A stretch of 64,000 bases of DNA from Pseudoalteromonas byunsanensis (lineage in GTDB: Bacteria > Pseudomonadota > Gammaproteobacteria > Enterobacterales > Alteromonadaceae): assembly GCF_001854475.1 (NCBI RefSeq), contig NZ_MNAN01000018.1, forward strand, positions 124,001-188,000, in the 5' to 3' direction. Each line of letters begins with the position of its first letter. The first letter of the stretch is position 1. Shown one piece after another: positions 11,033 to 27,095 of this stretch. The position numbers were made by a program, and so were the translations under genes. A model generated the notes under the pieces. That model saw only the letters and a program-made list of their open reading frames with translations. It did not search any database and had not been told where the DNA came from.

Positions 11033-12196
11033 CTATTCAAACTCATCGCCTTCTTGTAAGTAATACGTTCCCTCATTAACCAGTTTAGTTAAGGTTTTCA
11101 TAAATTCCAAACAACTTAATGAATCTTTAAGTTGTGATACTGTAAATTCAGTTTCATCGGTCAACAGTTTTACACCTTCCAGAGTTTCCAGTGGCAATGT
11201 ATGGGTCTGTCCATTGACGCTTAGTAATATAGAATTACTTAAAATTTGATATATCGAGCGAACACCGCCTGCACGCATAATGACCTCACCTGTTTGTAGG
11301 TAGTCTAGTAACTTATCTGCGCTTAAAGGTTCATCTAGTGGTGCTAAGTCCATGTCATGCTTAGGTTGACTAATCATACTCCCAAACCAATCTCTGAAAG
11401 TATCATTATCTAACAGTGCGTTTTGCATCAGTTGACGAACGTTGGTGATTTCAGCATCGCTGATTTGGCCAATAGATGTTGGTGTGAGCAAATCAGGGTC
11501 GCTGTAACGTGTACTACCGAGTTCATGATCGATAAGATAATCAGCGAAGTCTGATATTAAATCTTTTTGATCTGGTGCTCTGAAGCCAACTGAGTAGTTA
11601 AGCGCATTTTCAACTGCGTATCCTTCATGAGGGCAGCCTGGTGGAATATATAGGATGTCACCTGGTTCCAATATGACGTCAATAATTGCTTCAAATGGCT
11701 CAACTTGAAGTAGCGATTTATTTTGTGCAAATTGCTTTAAGTTACGATCAGGTAAACCGACTCGCCAGTGCCTTTTGCCTTGGCCTTGAATAATGAACAC
11801 ATCATACTGGTCTAAATGTGGTCCAACACCTCCGCCTGGCGTTGAGTAGCTGATCATCAAGTCATCAATTCGCCAGTTGGGGATAAACCTAAAAGGTGTT
11901 AGCAATTGAGCGGCTTCAGGGTGCCAGTGATCAACCGCTTGAACCAAAAGGGTGCTGTTTTGGGGCGTAAGTAGAGTGAAGTCTTCGAAAGGCCCGTGGT
12001 GAGCTTGCCAATCATTATTATGGTTGGTGATCAAACGAGATTCAATACTTTCCTCCATCGCTAATCCAGCAAGCTCTTCTGGCTCAATTGGATCAACAAA
12101 ATTGCTGAAACCGGATTTAATTAGTAAAGGTTGTTTTTGCCAATACTGTGACAAAAATTGCGCTGTGGTCAGACTATTAATACTCAGTTTGTACAT
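11033..12196 (-). CDS. roxA: Cupin/JmjC ribosomal oxygenase (50S L16 arginine 3-hydroxylase type)
   Basis: This 387-aa 2-oxoglutarate/Fe(II)-dependent oxygenase belongs to the YcfD/RoxA family, which hydroxylates an arginine of ribosomal protein L16. The iron ligands are visible as H127 and D129 in GPHLDQYDVF and H190 in PPGCPHEGYA, within a cupin/JmjC core (about 90-215). The C-terminal dimerisation and winged-helix region follows. It lies downstream of the purB terminator, so its transcription is at least partly separate. Confidence 0.9.
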   Translation of the reverse strand: MYKLSINSLTTAQFLSQYWQKQPLLIKSGFSNFVDPIEPEELAGLAMEESIESRLITNHNNDWQAHHGPFEDFTLLTPQNSTLLVQAVDHWHPEAAQLLTPFRFIPNWRIDDLMISYSTPGGGVGPHLDQYDVFIIQGQGKRHWRVGLPDRNLKQFAQNKSLLQVEPFEAIIDVILEPGDILYIPPGCPHEGYAVENALNYSVGFRAPDQKDLISDFADYLIDHELGSTRYSDPDLLTPTSIGQISDAEITNVRQLMQNALLDNDTFRDWFGSMISQPKHDMDLAPLDEPLSADKLLDYLQTGEVIMRAGGVRSIYQILSNSILLSVNGQTHTLPLETLEGVKLLTDETEFTVSQLKDSLSCLEFMKTLTKLVNEGTYYLQEGDEFE

Positions 12197-12205
12197 AATT
12201 TTTCC

Positions 12206-12239
12206 ATAAAAAAAGCGAAAGAAATGCTTCTTTCGCTTT
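12206..12239 (-). terminator. Rho-independent terminator of purB
   Basis: A 12-bp perfect stem (12212-12223 / 12228-12239) with a 4-nt loop is followed on the minus strand by a run of seven T. It sits 20 bases after the purB stop and just before roxA. Confidence 0.85.
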
Positions 12240-12260
12240 ATAGCTTAATTTGCTTCTAAG

Positions 12261-14268
<2,008 letters not shown>

Positions 14269-14269
<1 letters not shown>

Positions 14270-15369
14270 TACTTAATCACCGAGTCAATAATTCCACCGC
14301 CTAAGCAAACTTCATTCGCATAGAAGACAGCTGACTGGCCTGGTGTGACTGCTTTTTGGGGGTTATCAAACAGTACTCGTGCCATACCGTCTTCGCCAAC
14401 GAGCAAGGTACATGGAATATCTGTTTGGCGGTATCGAGTTTTCACGGTACAGCGAGTGGTGCCTTTAGGTCCGATACGATCAACCCAATGAAGTTGGTTA
14501 GCATTCAAACCATTGCTGAATAGGCGAGGGTGGTCTTTACCTTGTCCCACCACCAAAACGTTGCGTTCAATGTCTTTGTCAACAACATACCAAGGCTCAC
14601 CATTGCCTTCTTTCATTCCACCAATAAGCAACCCTTTGCGCTGACCAAGAGTATGATACATAAGACCTTCATGCTCACCAACCTCGTTGCCTTCAGTATC
14701 TTCTATTTTACCAGGTTGGGCCGGGAGAAACTTTTGTAGAAAATCTTTAAATTTGCGCTCACCGATAAAACAAATACCAGTACTGTCTTTTTTGTCGTGT
14801 GTAATTAAATCTTGTTCCTCAGCGATACGGCGCACCTCTGGTTTAGCAATATCACCCACAGGAAACAGTGTTTGAGCTATATGTTCATGGCTTAATGTAT
14901 ATAAGAAGTAACTCTGATCTTTGTTATCATCAAGACCACGACACATGACAAATTTACCGTTACGTTCTTCTCTACGTACGTAATGACCCGTGGCAATGTA
15001 ATCGGCGCCCAGAGCTTGTGCAGCGAATTCCAAAAACGCTTTAAACTTGATCTCTTTGTTACACATGATATCGGGGTTTGGCGTGCGACCTGCTTTGTAC
15101 TCTGCTAAAAAGTACTCAAAGACATTGTCCCAGTATTCTGCTGCAAAGTTTACCGTATGCAGTTCTATACCTAGTTTGTCACAGACAGCTTGCGCATCCT
15201 TTAGGTCTTCAGCGGCGGCGCAATATTCATCATTATCATCTTCTTCCCAGTTTTTCATGAACAGACCCTCAACCTGATAGCCTTGCTCTTTTAATAGGTA
15301 CGCTGAAACAGAAGAATCAACACCGCCGGACATGCCAACGATGACTTTAATGTGACTATTATCGCTCAT
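14269..15369 (-). CDS. mnmA: tRNA-uridine 2-sulfurtransferase MnmA
   Basis: MnmA (366 aa) adds the 2-thio group to U34 of tRNA Lys, Glu and Gln using sulfur relayed from TusE. The PP-loop ATPase motif [10 protein letters not shown] is at the N-terminus. The two catalytic cysteines lie in [12 protein letters not shown] and [14 protein letters not shown]-terminal beta-barrel domain follows. It is the first gene of mnmA-hflD-purB. Confidence 0.97.
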
Positions 15370-15451
15370 AATTTTTGCTGTAAATCTACCTGATATGGAA
15401 AGGCCGTGATTATAGCACGCAAAAGCCTGCCGCTAAAAGTCGAGATCTTTA

Positions 15452-16093
15452 TCAATACTCGCTTAGTACCTTATATTCGCCATTTTTTAGTCCTTCGAGC
15501 GTATATTTTCCAATTTTTGCTCTAATTAATCGCAAAGTTGGGTGGCCTACATGAGCTGTCATTCTTCTCACTTGGCGGTTTTTACCTTCACTGATGCTAA
15601 TGCTCAACCACGTTGTGGGAATATTCGCTCGTTCTCTAATCGGTGGGACTCTTGGCCAAATATTAGGTTCGTCGATCACTTTTACTGTGGCTGGTCGCGT
15701 CATGCCGTCTTTGAGTTCAACGCCCTCTGAAAGCGCTTTAATCGCTTCATTTGACGGAACTCCTTCGACTTGTACCCAGTAGGTTTTAGTGGTCTTTTGA
15801 GTCGGATTGGTTAATTTGTGCTGCAACTTTCCACAATTGGTCAAAAGCAAAAGGCCTTCACTGTCTCTGTCTAAGCGTCCAGCTGCATAGACACCTTTGT
15901 ACGTAATGTAATCAGCGAGCGTTGCTCGGTTAGCATCATCGGTAAATTGACACAAGACGTCATAGGGCTTGTTGAACAAAATTACTTTTACTTGTTCTGG
16001 AGGCAGAGCAGGTTTGACAGAGCGTTTCTTTTGAAGTTTGTTCTTATGCTTATTTTTATTACTGCTATTGAACTGTATGCGGGGCTTGTTCAT
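15452..16093 (-). CDS. rluE: 23S rRNA pseudouridine synthase RluE-type
   Basis: This RsuA-family pseudouridine synthase (213 aa) is most similar to RluE, which modifies U2457 of 23S rRNA. The catalytic motif [16 protein letters not shown] carries the essential Asp. The later conserved segment [22 protein letters not shown] is intact. There is no S4 domain; instead there is a Lys/Asn-rich basic N-terminal tail. I chose the ATG at 16093, which has GGTG a few bases upstream. Confidence 0.92.
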   Translation of the reverse strand: MNKPRIQFNSSNKNKHKNKLQKKRSVKPALPPEQVKVILFNKPYDVLCQFTDDANRATLADYITYKGVYAAGRLDRDSEGLLLLTNCGKLQHKLTNPTQKTTKTYWVQVEGVPSNEAIKALSEGVELKDGMTRPATVKVIDEPNIWPRVPPIRERANIPTTWLSISISEGKNRQVRRMTAHVGHPTLRLIRAKIGKYTLEGLKNGEYKVLSEY

Positions 16094-16240
16094 GTTTTCA
16101 CCGATTGATAGTAACGCAATGAATTGTAACACCGCCTGCGATAGCAACAAAGACTCACATTATCCAATGTTTTACGTGACAAATGAAAGGGATGTAACTA
16201 ATTTGTAAGTATTAATTTAAAATAAACTTGATATGTGTCT

Positions 16241-18268
16241 ATGACTAAAGCACTTTGCGTCTATTTCACCTCCTTATTGGGCGTATTTACGTTACATAAC
16301 AATGTCGCCGCAGAAGAAGAATTATACGGTATGTCGCTTGAACAGTTGCAAAACGTTTCCGTAACAATCGCAACCAAGACAAATACTCAGCTCAAATATG
16401 CACCTTCTACGGTCAGTTATTTTTCAAAACAGCAGATCCGACAGTTAGGTATTGAAACACTCAGCGAGCTATTTGCACATATTCCCGGCTTTTATTCAAT
16501 GTATAACTCAACTGAAGGAAACCAGTCTTACCTGATCACGCGGGGGCATCCTCAAAAGTATGCGAATACGCTTTTGGTTTTAATTAATGGACAACGTCTA
16601 AATGAAGATTATACCGGCGGAATAAACTACATTGATAGGTTTGTCAGTTTACATAATGTTGAAAAGGTAGAAGTTATTCGCGGACCAGGGTCAACTCTAT
16701 ATGGTTCGAATGCATTTAACGGTGTAATAAATGTAGTGACAAAGATTGAAAATAATATAGAGGTTGCTGTTGGTTCTTTTGCAAGGCGGGAAATTCATGG
16801 AGGATTTAACCATAGCAGCGAAGGGTTATCATTTGGCATTGATGCACGCCTATATGAGGATGGCGGTGATACCTTAGGCAACGTGTTTGATAGGTTTAAT
16901 ATTCAAACATCAACAAATGATGCACATAAGGCCAGTCAACTTGAAACCTATCTATCTTATGCAGGTTTTACGCTAAGAAATCATTATTTTAATTCAAAGC
17001 GTAACAATCATTACTTATTTCGCCGGTTGAGAGATGGGACGGCTGAGCTGGAAACCAAGCATTGGTTATCTCGACTTGAATATCAAAAGAATCATGATAA
17101 TGACTCGATGCTTAAGGTTGGGCTTGAGTATTCTAAAGCAAAGCGCAAGTCGCTCACAGCTCTTGAGCTCAAAGGAGTCGGGCCGTTTACGCGAGCTGAT
17201 TTCTTATTTGGTGAAAACTTTACTCATGATTCTTATCGGGCAAGTGTTGATTACAGTTATCAGCTATTTGATGATCATAGAATTTCGACGGGAATTGAGC
17301 TTGTTCGCTCCCAAGTGCCAGGGGGATATTTGCGCAGTAATTATAATATCTATGGAGACCTTGAGTACTTTGGACATGTTGTAGAACTGACTGCGCCAGA
17401 GCAGCGAATTATTTCTGATAATCAGCGACGTATTAAAATGATGTACGCCCAACTAGAGTCTGTTTGGAATGAGAAATGGCGCTCAACAATTGGCTTACGC
17501 AGAGATTCCTACAATGATGTGGATGATAAAACAAACCCTAGGGCAACGTTAATCTATGCTCCAAATGAACAACATACGTTTAAATTCATTTACGGTGAGG
17601 CTTATAGAGTTCCGTCACTTGGAGACTTGTATGATGAAGAAAGTGGCTTAACTCTAGGAAACAAAAACCTAAATCCAACAACGCTCAGGGCTGTGGAGCT
17701 TGTTCACCAATATGTGGGAGAGAATTTTTCGATCAGTTCCAGTTTTTTCAGAAACGATATTGATGACCTTATAGATTTTCGTACTGATGGAGATAACGTA
17801 TTTTTAGATAACATAGCTAGTAACACTACACGTGGTGTCGAAATAGACTGGCAATTAAGACTGTTTACCAAAGTACAGTTAAAAGGGTTTATTACTCATT
17901 TATTTAGTAACCAAACTCGTAGTGAAGAAGAGCAACAAATTAACCCTTCAGACATGCTTGTTCCCAGAACGTATAGCATGACATCTCTTATGTACTACCC
18001 GAATCAAAACTGGAGTGTTTCAGTGTCAGTAAATGGAAGGGGGACGGTAGAGGTCTTGTCTGATAAAGATTCAAGTACGGTAGTATCGGCTGCTGTTAAT
18101 TACCAACTTAACGACAACATGTCATTATCACTGAATGTGAACAACGCATTAGATTCAAATTACAGTACCAGCGCGATTATCCCATTTGGTGAAAAGAACA
18201 ATCGGCCATTTGGTGAGTATCAAGCAAGAGGGCGTAACGTTTCGCTGTCTTACCGATATCTGTTTTAG
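16241..18268 (+). CDS. TonB-dependent outer-membrane receptor
   Basis: This outer-membrane receptor of about 675 aa has a signal peptide ending near NNVAA, a plug domain (about 40-165, with TVSYFSKQQIRQLG and VEVIRGPGSTLYGSNAFNGVINVVT) and a beta-barrel ending in the aromatic C-terminus SLSYRYLF. The ligand cannot be read from the sequence. No ferric-siderophore regulator or Fur box is evident beside it. The start is uncertain: I use the ATG at 16241, but a GTG two codons earlier is equally possible because neither has a clear Shine-Dalgarno site. It ends convergently with icd. Confidence 0.88.
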   Translation: MTKALCVYFTSLLGVFTLHNNVAAEEELYGMSLEQLQNVSVTIATKTNTQLKYAPSTVSYFSKQQIRQLGIETLSELFAHIPGFYSMYNSTEGNQSYLITRGHPQKYANTLLVLINGQRLNEDYTGGINYIDRFVSLHNVEKVEVIRGPGSTLYGSNAFNGVINVVTKIENNIEVAVGSFARREIHGGFNHSSEGLSFGIDARLYEDGGDTLGNVFDRFNIQTSTNDAHKASQLETYLSYAGFTLRNHYFNSKRNNHYLFRRLRDGTAELETKHWLSRLEYQKNHDNDSMLKVGLEYSKAKRKSLTALELKGVGPFTRADFLFGENFTHDSYRASVDYSYQLFDDHRISTGIELVRSQVPGGYLRSNYNIYGDLEYFGHVVELTAPEQRIISDNQRRIKMMYAQLESVWNEKWRSTIGLRRDSYNDVDDKTNPRATLIYAPNEQHTFKFIYGEAYRVPSLGDLYDEESGLTLGNKNLNPTTLRAVELVHQYVGENFSISSSFFRNDIDDLIDFRTDGDNVFLDNIASNTTRGVEIDWQLRLFTKVQLKGFITHLFSNQTRSEEEQQINPSDMLVPRTYSMTSLMYYPNQNWSVSVSVNGRGTVEVLSDKDSSTVVSAAVNYQLNDNMSLSLNVNNALDSNYSTSAIIPFGEKNNRPFGEYQARGRNVSLSYRYLF

Positions 18269-18282
18269 CGTACACATAAAGA

Positions 18283-18306
18283 AAAAGCCTGCATGTGCAG
18301 GCTTTT
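18283..18306. terminator. Bidirectional terminator between the TonB receptor and icd
   Basis: The inverted repeat AAAAGCCTGC / GCAGGCTTTT lies in the 54-bp convergent gap. Each arm provides a T-run on one strand, so it can end both transcripts. Confidence 0.85.
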
Positions 18307-18322
18307 ATAAGTTTGCTAAAGC

Positions 18323-20596
<2,274 letters not shown>

Positions 20597-20767
20597 CTAT
20601 GTTGCCTAAGGCAACAGGTTATAGCAAGTTTGTTAGATATTTTCACTTTGCACGTAAATAAAAATATCTAACCTACCTAACGACAACGAGCGCTATTGTA
20701 GCAAGCAATATAGATGAGGGCTAATTAGAAATTTTAAAGGGGAAGGAACAAAAATTATAAGGAATAT

Positions 20768-20795
20768 GAAGCGAGCAACAATCGCGGCCCGCTTC
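20768..20795 (-). terminator. Possible terminator hairpin after cspD
   Basis: A 9-bp stem (one G-U pair) with a 10-nt loop is formed on the minus strand 20 bases after the cspD stop. The following T-tract is interrupted, so termination is only moderately supported. Confidence 0.4.
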
Positions 20796-20814
20796 CGATA
20801 GCCAAAAACTACAA

Positions 20815-21033
20815 CTAAGCTAACTCTTCATCACGTGGAGCAATGTTGGTAGCGTGAAGACCTTTAGGACCTTCTTGTAGCTCGAATGTTACATCCTGAC
20901 CAGCTTTAAGCGTTTTGTATCCATCCATTACAATCGTTGAGTAATGGGCGAAGATATCTTCCTCACTGCCGTCTTCTACGATGAAACCAAACCCTTTGGC
21001 ATTGTTGAACCATTTGACTTTTCCGCAAGCCAT
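20815..21033 (-). CDS. cspD: Cold-shock-domain protein CspD
   Basis: CspD is a 72-residue single-stranded nucleic-acid-binding OB-fold protein. The RNP1-like motif KGFGFIVEDG and RNP2-like DIFAHYS are visible. In E. coli CspD is a stationary-phase inhibitor of replication rather than a cold-shock chaperone. The divergent cspD / clpS-clpA arrangement is the conserved gammaproteobacterial context and supports the D-type assignment. Confidence 0.94.
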   Translation of the reverse strand: MACGKVKWFNNAKGFGFIVEDGSEEDIFAHYSTIVMDGYKTLKAGQDVTFELQEGPKGLHATNIAPRDEELA

Positions 21034-21232
21034 ACTTCTACATCCTTCTATAAGTTGACTAATTTAGTTAATCTAAACTTTATAATTTGCTAGACTGCCC
21101 ATAGATTAAGCAATCTAATAGGACTGTAGTTTAAATGAGCAGTCAGTCAAGTTTTTTAACGTGTTTTTTAACATTTTATTTATTTTTTAATTCAAGTTTG
21201 CTTGAGTTACCAAGACAAGACTATATTTAATT

Positions 21233-21550
21233 ATGAGTGGGACGAAAGAATCAGGTGTGATAGACACGGTACGCGAAAGTGCAAAGCAAAAGCTAAGCCC
21301 ACCGCGTAAGTACAAGGTCATTTTGAACAACGACGATTACACGCCAATGGAATTTGTAATTGAAGTTTTAATGACTTTTTTTAATATGGATAGCGAAAGA
21401 GCAACTGAGGTGATGCTGAAAGTGCATCATGAGGGAAAAGCTGTATGTGGTATATATCCTGCAGATATTGCCCACACCAAGGCTGAGCAGGTCAATCGTT
21501 ACGCTCGCGACCATGAGCATCCGTTGCTATGTAGTTGTGAGCAAGAATAA
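21233..21550 (+). CDS. clpS: ATP-dependent Clp protease adaptor ClpS
   Basis: ClpS (105 aa) is the N-recognin that binds N-terminal Leu, Phe, Tyr or Trp of proteins and delivers them to ClpAP. The substrate-pocket motif [19 protein letters not shown] and the central His region [18 protein letters not shown] are intact. It lies 29 bp upstream of clpA, forming one operon. Confidence 0.97.
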   Translation: MSGTKESGVIDTVRESAKQKLSPPRKYKVILNNDDYTPMEFVIEVLMTFFNMDSERATEVMLKVHHEGKAVCGIYPADIAHTKAEQVNRYARDHEHPLLCSCEQE

Positions 21551-21579
21551 CCTTTTTAATTCTCGTTTGGGGGTTGCCA

Positions 21580-23844
21580 ATGCTAAATAAAGATCTAGAA
21601 GTTACCTTAAACGCCGCTTTTCGCGAGGCGCGTACGCGTCGCCATGAATTCATGACTGTTGAACATTTATTATTGGCGCTAATTGATAACCCATCAGCAG
21701 GAGAGGCGTTGGGCGCCTGCGGGGTGGACATAGAAAATTTAAAACGGGAATTGTCAGAATTTATTGACGAAACAACTCCGGTTATTCCCGATTTAGAAGA
21801 AGATAGAGAAACACAGCCAACGTTGGGCTTCCAGCGAGTATTACAGCGTGCAGTGTTTCATGTACAGTCATCAGGTCGTAGTGAAGTTACCGGGGTTAAC
21901 GTACTGGTAGCGATTTTTTCAGAACAAGAGAGCCAAGCAGTTTATTTGTTGAAAAAAAGCGATATCAGCCGCCTCGATATTGTTAACTTTATTTCTCACG
22001 GTATTTCAAAAGTCGATGAGGAATCTGACCACGATGACCATGAAGATATTCATGAAGATTCGAATGAAGTTCAAAATGAAGAAAAGACTAAACTTGAGAA
22101 CTTTACAACCAACCTCAATACGTTAGCTCAAGCGGGACAAGTAGACCCGTTAGTGGGCCGTGATGAAGAAGTAGAGCGTACAGTGCAGGTTTTATGTCGT
22201 CGTAAGAAAAATAACCCATTACTTGTAGGGGAAGCTGGTGTAGGTAAAACAGCCATAGCCGAAGGACTTGCGTATCGTATTATCAACAAGCAAGTTCCAG
22301 AAGTTATTGAAGATGCGGTTGTTTATTCACTAGACATGGGGGCTTTACTTGCGGGGACTAAATATAGAGGTGATTTTGAGAAACGCTTCAAAGCGCTGCT
22401 TAAAGAATTACAGTCTAAACCTCAGGCAATATTATTCATCGATGAAATACATACGATTATAGGCGCTGGTGCAGCTTCAGGTGGGGTGATGGATGCATCA
22501 AACTTGATCAAGCCACTGCTTTCTAGCGGCCAGCTCCGTTGTATGGGATCCACAACCTATTCTGAATTTAAGAATATTTTTGAAAAGGACCGCGCATTAG
22601 TCCGTCGATTCCAGAAAATTGATGTGGTTGAACCCAGTGTGGCAGATACAACTAAAATTTTGTACGGACTTAAAGAACGTTATGAAGAACATCATGGTAT
22701 TCGCTACACGCAAAAGGCACTTAGAGCTGCAGCTGAGCTAAGCGCTAAGTACATCAATGAACGCCACTTGCCTGACAAAGCAATAGATGTAATTGATGAA
22801 GCAGGTGCTAATCAGCGTCTACAGCCAGCGTCAAGACGCAAGAAAACAATTGGTGTTTCTGATATTGAAATGATCGTATCAAAAATAGCGAGAATTCCTC
22901 AGCAAAGTGTTTCTAACAGTGATAAGGAAACCTTGAAGAATTTAGATCGTAACTTGAAAATGCTGGTGTTTGGTCAAGATCAATCTATCGATGCACTAAC
23001 ATCAGCCATACGCTTGTCTCGTTCAGGACTTGCCAATGAAGACAAACCCATAGGCTCATTCTTGTTTGCTGGCCCAACAGGGGTGGGTAAAACAGAGGTT
23101 ACTAAACAGCTAGCCAAATGTATGGGCGTTGAGTTTATTCGTTTTGATATGTCTGAATATTCTGAGCGCCATGCTATTAGCCGCTTGATTGGTGCCCCCC
23201 CAGGCTACGTTGGATTTGAGCAAGGTGGGTTGTTGACCGATGCTGTGATCAAACATCCACACTCGGTAGTGCTCCTAGACGAAATAGAGAAGGCACACCC
23301 GGATATTTACAATATCTTACTTCAAGTTATGGACCACGGTACATTAACCGATAATAACGGTCGTAAAGCTGACTTCAGAAATGTGGTTGTGGTTATGACG
23401 ACTAATGCTGGTGTTCAAGAAACTATTCGCAAATCCATTGGTTTCCAAGAACAAGACCATTCTCATGACGCGATGGTTGAAATCAATAAGGTGTTCGCTC
23501 CTGAGTTTAGAAATCGACTCGATAACATCATTTGGTTTAATCATCTTGAAAAAGAGGTTATTTTGCAAGTTGTTGATAAGTTTGTGGTGGAACTACAAGC
23601 TCAACTTGATAAGAAGTCAGTTAATCTGGAACTCACTTCAGCGGCCCGTGAGTGGCTTGGTGACCTTGGTTACGATAAAGCTATGGGAGCAAGACCTATG
23701 GCAAGAGTTATCCAAGACAAGCTGAAGAAGCCGCTTGCTAACGAGATTTTGTTTGGCAAGCTCAGTGATGGTGGTAGTGTCAAAGTTGGTGTCAAAGGTG
23801 GCGAGTTAGATTTTAGATATGAGTCTAATTTAGTGTCAGCATAG
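21580..23844 (+). CDS. clpA: ATP-dependent Clp protease ATP-binding subunit ClpA
   Basis: ClpA (754 aa) is the AAA+ unfoldase of ClpAP. It has an N-terminal Clp-N repeat domain (about 1-145), an acidic linker ([20 protein letters not shown]), a first AAA domain with Walker [10 protein letters not shown] and Walker [10 protein letters not shown], and a second with GPTGVGKTE and [13 protein letters not shown]. The ClpP-binding loop region and D2 small domain complete it. I use the ATG at 21580; a TTG two codons earlier is unlikely. bpt and aat nearby make substrates for ClpS-ClpA. Confidence 0.98.
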   Translation: MLNKDLEVTLNAAFREARTRRHEFMTVEHLLLALIDNPSAGEALGACGVDIENLKRELSEFIDETTPVIPDLEEDRETQPTLGFQRVLQRAVFHVQSSGRSEVTGVNVLVAIFSEQESQAVYLLKKSDISRLDIVNFISHGISKVDEESDHDDHEDIHEDSNEVQNEEKTKLENFTTNLNTLAQAGQVDPLVGRDEEVERTVQVLCRRKKNNPLLVGEAGVGKTAIAEGLAYRIINKQVPEVIEDAVVYSLDMGALLAGTKYRGDFEKRFKALLKELQSKPQAILFIDEIHTIIGAGAASGGVMDASNLIKPLLSSGQLRCMGSTTYSEFKNIFEKDRALVRRFQKIDVVEPSVADTTKILYGLKERYEEHHGIRYTQKALRAAAELSAKYINERHLPDKAIDVIDEAGANQRLQPASRRKKTIGVSDIEMIVSKIARIPQQSVSNSDKETLKNLDRNLKMLVFGQDQSIDALTSAIRLSRSGLANEDKPIGSFLFAGPTGVGKTEVTKQLAKCMGVEFIRFDMSEYSERHAISRLIGAPPGYVGFEQGGLLTDAVIKHPHSVVLLDEIEKAHPDIYNILLQVMDHGTLTDNNGRKADFRNVVVVMTTNAGVQETIRKSIGFQEQDHSHDAMVEINKVFAPEFRNRLDNIIWFNHLEKEVILQVVDKFVVELQAQLDKKSVNLELTSAAREWLGDLGYDKAMGARPMARVIQDKLKKPLANEILFGKLSDGGSVKVGVKGGELDFRYESNLVSA

Positions 23845-23863
23845 GATCAAAACTTTGAACGTC

Positions 23864-23896
23864 AAAAAGCCTAGCGAATGCTAGGCTTTTTGTTAT
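23864..23896. terminator. Terminator after clpA
   Basis: A perfect 12-bp stem (23864-23875 / 23880-23891) with loop GAAT ends in TTTTTGTT on the plus strand. The A-run on the left arm would also serve infA on the minus strand. Confidence 0.9.
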
Positions 23897-24015
23897 ATAT
23901 CGAATACTCACCGATAGTCACTATGACTTGTCATTTAAATACAATAGGCAAATGCAAGCGAAGTATACAACTTAGAGTTGTAGGCTTATTTACGGCAGGT
24001 TTCTACACGGTTCGA

Positions 24016-24321
<306 letters not shown>

Positions 24322-24379
24322 TTATTTAAATAGCCAATTTAAGCTCTTTTGTACTTACAAGGCACAGATTGTCCAATTA

Positions 24380-25093
24380 TTAAGGTGGATCTTGCTCAAC
24401 CCAAACATCGTTTACAAATCTTTGCGCAGGCAAAAATTGAGCTTTATAGCGCATTTTTTTACAGCTATCGATTTGATATCCCAAATAGACAAACTCTTTG
24501 TCTAGTTTTTTAGCGTGTTCTATCTGCGCCATTATCATAACGTTCCCAAGGCTATAATTTTCATATTCAGGGTCAAAAAAGGTGTAAATGGCGGATAGTG
24601 CGTTTGGCATAGTATCTGTCACTGCAACAGCAATAAGCGTGTCGTGATGCCAAAGTTCAATAAAGGATATAGGCAACCATTGGCAAAATAAGAAGCTCTC
24701 ATATTGCAGTTTGTTTGGTGGATACATGCTGCCATCACTGTGTCGAAGCGAAATGTACTTTTCATAAAGTGGATAATATTCTTCTCGCTCTTTATGACTG
24801 ACCGAAAATGAGAAATCCCCGGTTATTTTTTTAAATTTACGTTTTTGTGATTTTGAAGGGGTGAAGAGCTTTGCTGGAATACGAACTGACTGACACGCAC
24901 TACACTTTGGACAATGAGGGCGGTAAATTTGATCTCCGCTACGCCTGAACCCCAATTCTAACAGCGCTTCAAAGCGTGCTGGGGTGTAGCAGCTTGGGTC
25001 TAAAATCACTAATAGCTGCTCGTTTTGCTGAGGCAGATAACTGCAACTAAACTGCTGACTTAAACCAATTTTAGAGGGAAAATGTTCAGTCAT
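24380..25093 (-). CDS. bpt: Aspartate/glutamate leucyltransferase (arginyltransferase family)
   Basis: Bpt (237 aa) transfers Leu from Leu-tRNA to N-terminal Asp or Glu of proteins, turning them into ClpS substrates. An N-terminal Cys pair region (HCPKCSACQSVRIP, residues about 60-75) and the C-terminal GNAT-like ATE domain (LGYQIDSCKKMRYKAQFLP) are visible. The start at 25093 overlaps the aat stop by 8 nt, so the two N-degron-forming transferases are translated together. Confidence 0.95.
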   Translation of the reverse strand: MTEHFPSKIGLSQQFSCSYLPQQNEQLLVILDPSCYTPARFEALLELGFRRSGDQIYRPHCPKCSACQSVRIPAKLFTPSKSQKRKFKKITGDFSFSVSHKEREEYYPLYEKYISLRHSDGSMYPPNKLQYESFLFCQWLPISFIELWHHDTLIAVAVTDTMPNALSAIYTFFDPEYENYSLGNVMIMAQIEHAKKLDKEFVYLGYQIDSCKKMRYKAQFLPAQRFVNDVWVEQDPP

Positions 25094-25802
25094 AAATGTC
25101 GTCCAATGTTTGAGCAAGCCACATTGTTTCTGGCACCTTAAATTGTGCCGCTATGTTAAGTCTAGTCAAGAATTCATCACGGGATATAACTTTTGCACCT
25201 AAACTTGTTAAATAAGGATTTTCTAGTTGGCAGTCGATAAAATGGGCGTTATGTCTTTTCAACCAATTGGTCAATGCCCACATGGCCAACTTAGAAGCAT
25301 TGGGCTGATAAAAGAACATTGACTCACCACAAAACACACCGGATTGCATCACACCATACAAACCGCCAATAAGGCGCTTGTCTTGCCACAGCTCAAGACT
25401 ATGTGCAAAGCCTTGTTCGTGGGCATTCTGATAAGCTAATAACATATCGCTGTTTATCCATGTTCCTTCTTTGTGAATACGTTGCATCCGGCAAGCTTTG
25501 ATAACGTCACTAAAGGCGGTATTAACCGTAACAGTTGGACTCAACTGACGTAGGGCCTTTTTTAAAGAGCGGTTAACATGAAAATCGTCAAGCTCGATGA
25601 TCCCTCGGTTACTAGGTGACCACCACATAATTGGCTCGTTTTCATTGAACCAAGGGAATATACCGTTAGCATAGGCTACTTTTAATCGAGCGATACTTAA
25701 ACATCCGCCAATCGCTAACAATCCATCAGGGTCTTTTAATGCATATTTACATGGCGGAAAAAAAGTGTCGTGCAGGTTTAGGTGGAATAGTTGTTGTGTC
25801 AT
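25086..25802 (-). CDS. aat: Leucyl/phenylalanyl-tRNA-protein transferase
   Basis: Aat (238 aa) adds Leu or Phe to N-terminal Lys or Arg of proteins for ClpSA degradation. Recognisable blocks are DPDGLLAIGGCLS, YANGIFPWFNENEPIMWWSPSNRGI and GGLYGVMQSGVFCGESMF. The operon aat-bpt precedes infA and is close to clpS-clpA, so the whole bacterial N-degron pathway is clustered here. Confidence 0.97.
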   Translation of the reverse strand: MTQQLFHLNLHDTFFPPCKYALKDPDGLLAIGGCLSIARLKVAYANGIFPWFNENEPIMWWSPSNRGIIELDDFHVNRSLKKALRQLSPTVTVNTAFSDVIKACRMQRIHKEGTWINSDMLLAYQNAHEQGFAHSLELWQDKRLIGGLYGVMQSGVFCGESMFFYQPNASKLAMWALTNWLKRHNAHFIDCQLENPYLTSLGAKVISRDEFLTRLNIAAQFKVPETMWLAQTLDDIYD

Positions 25803-25848
25803 ATAAAGACGTAATGGCTTCTGATAGAGCTAAAATAGCGTAAAACAG

Positions 25849-25880
25849 CGATAAATAAAATGGGAGCATTTGCTCCCATT
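25849..25880 (-). terminator. Terminator of trxB
   Basis: The inverted repeat AATGGGAGCA / TGCTCCCATT (25859-25868 / 25871-25880) lies directly after the trxB stop. It is followed on the minus strand by TTTTATTTAT. Confidence 0.8.
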
Positions 25881-25887
25881 CTCAGAT

Positions 25888-26844
<957 letters not shown>

Positions 26845-27095
26845 TCATTCCTAAAATTTATATACCGAGGATCAATGAGGTCGATTCTATGTAATTCAAC
26901 CTAGATGTAAAATAAAAGCGTAATTTCATTTTTCCCCAAATCGTACAGTTGTCAAAAATACTGTACTTGATGGATATTTAAGCCATCAGAGGCAAAACTA
27001 ACGCTATTCGGTGATCAAATTGTTTTTTTTTGGTATGTTCATAGTAATTTTGTTTCGTTATTCTCTTGAGAATAGCCCCTAACGAATAGGTATTT